Shown: positions 59,767 through 64,000 of the stretch, piece after piece
Position numbering within the stretch: the first letter of the stretch is position 1
Layout of the letters: every line of letters starts with the position of its first letter
Source: JAUNSR01 sp036655355
GTDB lineage: Bacteria; Bacteroidota; Bacteroidia; Bacteroidales; JAUNSR01
Direction of reading: 5' to 3'
Assembly (NCBI GenBank): GCA_036655355.1
Contig: JAVVQG010000004.1
Location: 1 to 64,000, forward strand
DNA length: 64,000 nt
Notes under the pieces: model-generated
Told to the model about the DNA's origin: nothing
Seen by the model: the letters and a program-made list of their open reading frames with translations, nothing else
Databases searched by the model: none
Program-made: the position numbers and the translations under genes

Positions 59767-60978
59767 ATGATAAACAATGGCGACGTTGCGTTTATGGTCA
59801 TCGCGACCGTACTGGTTTTCTTCATGATTCCCGGTCTCGCCTTCTTTTATGGAGGTTTGGTTGAACGGAAAAACTCGCTCACCATGATGTATTATACTTT
59901 CATATCGATTGGTATCGTAACGATCATGTGGTGTTTGGGAGGTTTTTCCTTGGTATTCGGTCGTGACATGGGAGGAATAATCGGCAACCCTGCCGAATAT
60001 TTCATGTTCCGTGGCGTGGACTTCACAATCAATCCGCAATACGGATCGAAAATCCCCTTCCTGATGTTCTTCATGTACCAACTGATGTTTGCCATCATCA
60101 CGGCCCCACTCATGACGGGCGCTTTTGCGAATCGCATGACGATTGCCGGATGGATAAAATTACTTATCCCATGGATGATCTTCATCTATTTCCCGGTTGC
60201 TCATTGGGTATGGGGTGGTGGATTTTTGGCACAAATGGGATTTGTGGATTATGCCGGTGGAACCGTTATTCATGTCACCGCAGCCTTCGCCGCTTTGGCA
60301 GCAATCATTTTGTTAGGGAAAAGAGCTGTCACTTGTCCGAAGAAATGCATGAACCTGAACATGGTGCTTATCGGATCGGCGATCCTGTTCTTTGGGTGGT
60401 TCGGCTTTAACTCCGGAGGAGCCCTCGCAAGCGGTGAAACGGCAGCGATCGCCTTTACCAATACCGGTGTGGCCGCCGGTTTCGCAACCATTGCCTGGGT
60501 TATTTTAGATTACATCCGGAACAAAAGAATTTCCTTTGTGGAAACACTGACCGGGACGGTAGCCGGATTGGCAACAATCACGCCGTGTTCGGGATATGTA
60601 CTTCCCCAGGCGGCTGCCCTAATCGGCATCATCGGGGCCGCAGTCTGCTACTTCAGTGTCATGTTGATTCATAAACTCAAACTGGACGATGCGCTGGATG
60701 TATTCGGCGTGCACGGAATGGGCGGATTTACAGGAACGGTATTAATCGGTATTTTTGCCGTTGCGGTTGTAAACAGCATCAATTTCGGCATACAACAACT
60801 TCTGATCCAATTGCTCGGGGTCGTACTGGTTGCAATCTATTCTTTCGTAGTGACCTGGATAATCCTAAAGCTCATCAAAGCCACCGGCAGCCTTCATGTA
60901 GATGCAGAAATACAACAGAAAGGATTGGACAGCGTATTTATTGAGGAAGCAAAAGAGGAAGCAAAAGAGGAAGAGTAA
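59767..60978 (+). CDS. amt: Ammonium transporter (Amt)
   Basis: A 403-residue membrane protein with eleven helices. FYGGLVERKNSLTMMYY, GFVDYAGGTVIHVTAAFAALAA, LFFGWFGFNSGGA and the GVHGMGGFTGT region with the pore histidine are typical. It conducts ammonium/ammonia under nitrogen limitation. The usual glnK partner is not adjacent. The C-terminal tail is an Glu/Ala/Lys repeat (EEAKEEAKEEE) encoded by short direct DNA repeats that continue past the stop codon. Confidence 0.93.
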   Translation: MINNGDVAFMVIATVLVFFMIPGLAFFYGGLVERKNSLTMMYYTFISIGIVTIMWCLGGFSLVFGRDMGGIIGNPAEYFMFRGVDFTINPQYGSKIPFLMFFMYQLMFAIITAPLMTGAFANRMTIAGWIKLLIPWMIFIYFPVAHWVWGGGFLAQMGFVDYAGGTVIHVTAAFAALAAIILLGKRAVTCPKKCMNLNMVLIGSAILFFGWFGFNSGGALASGETAAIAFTNTGVAAGFATIAWVILDYIRNKRISFVETLTGTVAGLATITPCSGYVLPQAAALIGIIGAAVCYFSVMLIHKLKLDDALDVFGVHGMGGFTGTVLIGIFAVAVVNSINFGIQQLLIQLLGVVLVAIYSFVVTWIILKLIKATGSLHVDAEIQQKGLDSVFIEEAKEEAKEEE

Positions 60979-60990
60979 GAGGAAGAGTAA
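60943..60990. repeat. 12-bp direct repeats across the amt stop codon
   Basis: GAGGAAGCAAAA occurs twice (60943-60966), then GAGGAAGAGTAA occurs twice; the first TAA is the amt stop. Slippage in multiples of 12 bp would alter only the acidic tail. Confidence 0.65.
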
Positions 60991-61017
60991 GTAGCTTAAT
61001 CGATTGCACAAGCGATA

Positions 61018-61043
61018 CAACAACTGTTGTAAAACAGTCGTTG
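61018..61043 (+). other. Stable hairpin after amt
   Basis: CAACAACTGTT (61018-61028) pairs with AACAGTCGTTG (61033-61043) with one mismatch. It precedes the real terminator and lacks a T-run; it could protect the mRNA 3' end. Confidence 0.4.
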
Positions 61044-61059
61044 CAATAAAAAAATAGAT

Positions 61060-61106
61060 ATCTCCAAAATGAAACTCAGAAAGAGCTCGTTTTGGAGATT
61101 TTTTTT
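61060..61106 (+). terminator. Terminator of amt
   Basis: ATCTCCAAAA (61060-61069) pairs with TTTTGGAGAT (61090-61099), followed by seven T. Confidence 0.9.
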
Positions 61107-61139
61107 GCCTATAAAATGTTTCTAACTCTAAATAATCTA

Positions 61140-61147
61140 TATATTTG
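61140..61147 (+). promoter_or_regulatory. -7 box of the RNF operon
   Basis: TATATTTG matches TAnnTTTG and lies 29 bp before the rseC-like start at 61177. The operon therefore has its own promoter, independent of amt. Confidence 0.55.
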
Positions 61148-61176
61148 CGCCCATACTGCTATGTAGAGATTGCAAA

Positions 61177-61590
61177 ATGAACGAAAAGATAGAACATAAA
61201 GGAGTAGTGAAACAAATACGTCCGGGAATCGTCGATGTTAACATCACCCAGATGTCGGCTTGCGCTGCTTGTCACGCAAAAGGAGCCTGTACAGCATCCG
61301 ATAGTGCTGAAAAGATCATAGAGGTTCCTTATCATCAGGCCAATCTGAAAGTAGGCGATGTAGTTACGATCGTCGGTTCTAAGAAGATGGGATGGAATGC
61401 GGTGCTACTGGCTTTTGTTTTGCCTTTCTTATTGATGATGGGAACCCTTGTAGCGGGATCCGAACTATTGAAGGATGAATTAACGGCAGGGATCCTTTCT
61501 CTGGGCATCCTGATACCTTATTATCTGATCTTGGCCCTGTTTCGGGTCAAACTAAAAAAAACATTCTCTTTCACGCTCAAAGTGGAATGA
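61177..61590 (+). CDS. RseC/SoxR-reducing-system family protein
   Basis: A 137-residue membrane protein with a Cys-rich N-terminal domain (SACAACHAKGACTASDS) and two membrane helices (about 73-92 and 100-120). It belongs to the RseC/RsxC-associated family; in E. coli RseC helps the Rsx (RNF) complex reduce SoxR and modulates sigma E. In Bacteroidota it heads the rnf operon, as here, with an 80-bp gap to rnfB, so a role in maturation or redox tuning of RNF is likely. Confidence 0.85.
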   Translation: MNEKIEHKGVVKQIRPGIVDVNITQMSACAACHAKGACTASDSAEKIIEVPYHQANLKVGDVVTIVGSKKMGWNAVLLAFVLPFLLMMGTLVAGSELLKDELTAGILSLGILIPYYLILALFRVKLKKTFSFTLKVE

Positions 61591-61669
61591 AAAACACACA
61601 TTTCCGGACTTGTCCGTTGCTTATTCCCGGATTAATTATGAATTCATTAATTAAAAAACATATCACTCT

Positions 61670-62563
61670 ATGAATTTGATTTTAATTGCTCTGATCACGC
61701 TTGGTGTTATCGGAGCCATAGGTGCTGTGATCCTCTTTTTTGTGGCACAGAAATTCTATGTTTACGAAGATCCACGGATCGGACAGGTTGACGAAGTGCT
61801 TCCTCAGGCCAATTGCGGAGGATGTGGTTATCCCGGATGCAAAGGTTTTGCCGATGCTTGTGTGAAAGCGAGTACGCTCGAGGGATTATTTTGTCCCGTA
61901 GGTGGGGCTCCTGTTATGGAAAAGGTTGCCACCATCCTGGGTCGGGAAGTGGTTGCGGCAGATCCGATGATCGCGGTAGTTCGTTGTAACGGCACTTGCG
62001 AAGCACGTCCCCGTACCAGTACTTATGACGGTGCGAAGAGTTGTGCGGTAGCGGCCAACACCTATGCCGGCGATACGGGTTGTACATTCGGATGTATCGG
62101 CTTGGGCGATTGTGAGGTGTCATGCGAATTCGACGCGATTCACATCCACCCCGAAACCGGTTTACCCGTTGTTGACCAAGAGAAATGTACGGCTTGCGGC
62201 AGTTGCGTAAAAGCGTGTCCGAAATTCATCATTCAACTTCGTCCGAAAGGGAAGAACAACCGTCGCGTATTCGTTAGCTGCATCAACAAAGAGAAAGGCG
62301 GCGTAGCACGCAAAGCGTGTTCGAATGCCTGCATCGGTTGTGGCAAATGTGTAAAAGAGTGTCCTTTCGATGCGATCGTACTTGAAAACAATTTGGCATA
62401 CATCGACTACAACAAATGCAAATCATGCCGTAAATGCGTAGCGGTTTGTCCGACGGGAGCCATCCACGAAGTGAATTTCCCTCCGAGAAAACCGAAAGAG
62501 GAAACTCCGAAAGCGGATACCCCGAAAAGTGATGCACCCGCAAAACCACAGGCGGAAGCTTAA
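61670..62563 (+). CDS. rnfB: RNF complex subunit B
   Basis: A 297-residue Fe-S protein of the Na+/H+-translocating ferredoxin:NAD+ oxidoreductase. It has one N-terminal membrane helix (about 4-24), a 4Fe-4S domain with CGGCGYPGCKGFADAC (residues 45-60), and a series of ferredoxin-type clusters (CEVSCEFDAI, CTACGSCVKACP, CIGCGKCVKECP, CKSCRKCVAVCP). The C-terminus is a Pro/Lys/Ala-rich tail. RnfB takes electrons from reduced ferredoxin. Confidence 0.96.
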   Translation: MNLILIALITLGVIGAIGAVILFFVAQKFYVYEDPRIGQVDEVLPQANCGGCGYPGCKGFADACVKASTLEGLFCPVGGAPVMEKVATILGREVVAADPMIAVVRCNGTCEARPRTSTYDGAKSCAVAANTYAGDTGCTFGCIGLGDCEVSCEFDAIHIHPETGLPVVDQEKCTACGSCVKACPKFIIQLRPKGKNNRRVFVSCINKEKGGVARKACSNACIGCGKCVKECPFDAIVLENNLAYIDYNKCKSCRKCVAVCPTGAIHEVNFPPRKPKEETPKADTPKSDAPAKPQAEA

Positions 62564-62595
62564 TCCATCATTGTAAATAATTAAATCAAACACAT

Positions 62596-63945
62596 ATGTT
62601 AAAGACATTTCGTCTGGGGGGTATTCACCCTGCCGAAAATAAATTGTCTACAAACAAGAAGATCGAATCGCTTGAATTACCAAAACAGGCGATCATCCCT
62701 CTTGGACAGCATATCGGTGCTCCTGCCCAGGCAGTAGTAAAAAAGGGAGACACGGTTAAAGTTGGTACTTTGATCGCCCAGGCTACAGGTTTCGTGTCAG
62801 CCAACATCCACTCTTCCGTTTCCGGCACGGTAGCGAAGATCGAGGATGTGGCGGATGCAAGTGGAAACAAACGTCCGGCCGTTATCATCGACGTACAGGG
62901 TGACGAATGGGAAGAGACGATCGATCGTTCCTCAACACTTGTAAAAGAGATCAAAGGAGATTCAAAAGAGATTATCGAGCAGATCAAAGCCTGCGGTATC
63001 GTTGGTTTGGGGGGCGCTACGTTCCCGACACACGTCAAACTGATGCCTCCTCCGGGAAGCAAAGCGGAGGTGGTGATCATTAATGCCGTAGAGTGTGAAC
63101 CTTATCTCACTTCAGACCACGAGCTGATGTTGGAAAAAGGGGAAGAGATCTTAGTAGGTGTAACGATTCTGATGAAAGCCGTGAATGTGAAACGCGCCAT
63201 CATCGGGATTGAAAACAATAAGAAAGACGCCATTGAATTGATGAGCCGTCTGGCCGGAAACTATCCGGGTATAGAAGTCGTCGCTTTGAAAGTTCAATAC
63301 CCGCAAGGGGGAGAAAAACAGTTGATCGATGCCGTGATCCGTCGTCAGGTAGCAAGCGGAGCACTTCCGATCTCTACCGGTGCCGTGGTGCAGAATGTGG
63401 GCACTGCATTCGCCGTATATGAGGCGGTTCAGAAAAACAAACCTCTGTTTGAGCGGGTAGTTACCGTTACCGGTAAATCACTTGCCAAACCGTCGAACTT
63501 CCTGGCCCGCGTGGGTACGCCGATGAAACAACTCATTGAGGCTGCCGGCGGTTTGCCTGAAGATACGGGCAAAGTGATTTCGGGAGGACCGATGATGGGT
63601 AAAGCGATGCCGACGATAGACGCAACGGTTGTCAAGGGGTGTTCGGGAATCCTGATCATGAAAGATCTGGAGGCTCGTCGCAAAGAGATGGTCGATTGTA
63701 TCCGTTGCGCAAAATGCGTTTCGGTATGCCCGATGGGATTAAATCCCACTTACCTGATGCGTGTCAGCGAACTTGCCATGTATGACGAAGCAGAACAGAA
63801 CCGCATCATGGATTGCATCGAATGTGGTTCTTGCAGTTACACCTGCCCTTCAAACCGTACATTACTTGACTACATCCGTTTGGGAAAAGGCAAAGTGGGC
63901 GGTATCCTCAGAGCCCGGGCAGCTTCTAATGCACCGAAAAAATAA
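62596..63945 (+). CDS. rnfC: RNF complex subunit C
   Basis: A 449-residue NADH-side subunit. The N-terminal GGIHPAENKLSTNKKIE, the NuoF-like Rossmann region GLGGATFPTHVKLMPPPG and NAVECEPYLTSDHELM (flavin/NAD-binding), and two 4Fe-4S motifs near the C-terminus (CIRCAKCVSVCPMGLNP and CIECGSCSYTCPSNR) are all present. The gap to rnfB is 32 bp. RnfC reduces NAD+ with electrons passed through the membrane subunits. Confidence 0.96.
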   Translation: MLKTFRLGGIHPAENKLSTNKKIESLELPKQAIIPLGQHIGAPAQAVVKKGDTVKVGTLIAQATGFVSANIHSSVSGTVAKIEDVADASGNKRPAVIIDVQGDEWEETIDRSSTLVKEIKGDSKEIIEQIKACGIVGLGGATFPTHVKLMPPPGSKAEVVIINAVECEPYLTSDHELMLEKGEEILVGVTILMKAVNVKRAIIGIENNKKDAIELMSRLAGNYPGIEVVALKVQYPQGGEKQLIDAVIRRQVASGALPISTGAVVQNVGTAFAVYEAVQKNKPLFERVVTVTGKSLAKPSNFLARVGTPMKQLIEAAGGLPEDTGKVISGGPMMGKAMPTIDATVVKGCSGILIMKDLEARRKEMVDCIRCAKCVSVCPMGLNPTYLMRVSELAMYDEAEQNRIMDCIECGSCSYTCPSNRTLLDYIRLGKGKVGGILRARAASNAPKK

Positions 63946-63965
63946 CGATGTAACTTCTTAAAACA

Positions 63966-64000
63966 ATGGATAAAAAATTAATCGTCTCATTATCTCCGCA
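63966..64000 (+). CDS. rnfD: RNF complex subunit D (partial, continues beyond the window)
   Basis: Only the first eleven codons are visible (MDKKLIVSLSP), which match the usual RnfD start (K-x-x-VSLSPH). The gene begins 20 bp after rnfC and continues the standard rnfBCDGEA order. RnfD is an integral membrane flavoprotein with covalently bound FMN. Confidence 0.85.
   Translation, partial: MDKKLIVSLSP

Overview
The window looks like a chromosomal segment of an anaerobic member of the Bacteroidota, probably order Bacteroidales. The evidence is the number of TonB-dependent receptors with carboxypeptidase-like N-terminal domains, families typical of the phylum (DUF1573, DUF3810, DUF4290, DUF5063, DUF6051, Porin_10), upstream boxes of the Bacteroidota -7 type (TAnnTTTG), an RNF operon, an S-type sulfatase and several lipoproteins. 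I cannot assign a genus. I see no rRNA, tRNA, CRISPR array, phage or insertion sequence with a transposase.

Layout. 1-5.4 kb: an intergenic element with a 22-bp tandem repeat, a thioredoxin-fold/permease/DUF1573 operon, a dicluster ferredoxin protein, a secreted esterase, and a divergent DJ-1/PfpI plus HxlR regulator pair. 5.6-10.5 kb: a secreted S9 peptidase, a membrane LytTR regulator and a DUF6051 hydrolase-like protein. 10.5-25.2 kb: an outer-membrane region holding two similar cassettes, each with a TonB receptor, a beta-helix lipoprotein in the place where SusD would normally be, and a calcineurin-type phosphoesterase; a GH16 glucanase and a third beta-barrel protein are also here. 25.3-31.6 kb: an RSH alarmone enzyme and a four-gene glycolipid operon (GT2, LAB_N membrane protein, ArnT-like GT39, UDP-glucuronate 4-epimerase). 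31.7-41.3 kb: housekeeping genes in two divergent operons (tsaB, DUF4290, murA, rimM leftwards; yicC, gmk, nadD, DUF5063, exonuclease rightwards) plus pncB and DUF3810. 41.4-49.3 kb: an EmrAB-like pump, a cysteine-rich soluble PAS histidine kinase, a transglutaminase lipoprotein, and a TonB receptor behind a small His-rich protein. 49.4-56.7 kb: miaA, gcvT, a frameshifted sulfatase, pepT, a NUC1 nuclease and a split chromate transporter. 56.9-64 kb: a Porin_10 porin, a solute-binding protein, an ammonium transporter and the start of the RNF operon (rseC-like, rnfB, rnfC, partial rnfD).

The most unusual signals are: (i) three intergenic 22-bp-period minisatellites whose units carry a dyad, each next to the terminator of a leftward gene, one of them directly upstream of a phosphoesterase promoter; (ii) the paired receptor/beta-helix/phosphoesterase cassettes, with a possible three-way-junction RNA in the leader of one; (iii) the four-gene set that could modify lipid A with a uronic acid; (iv) a metal-related-looking His-rich protein plus TonB receptor pair; and (v) enzyme variants: MurA with Asp in place of the usual Cys, an RSH with a degraded synthetase domain, and a TRAP-type phosphatase with His in place of the metal-binding Tyr.
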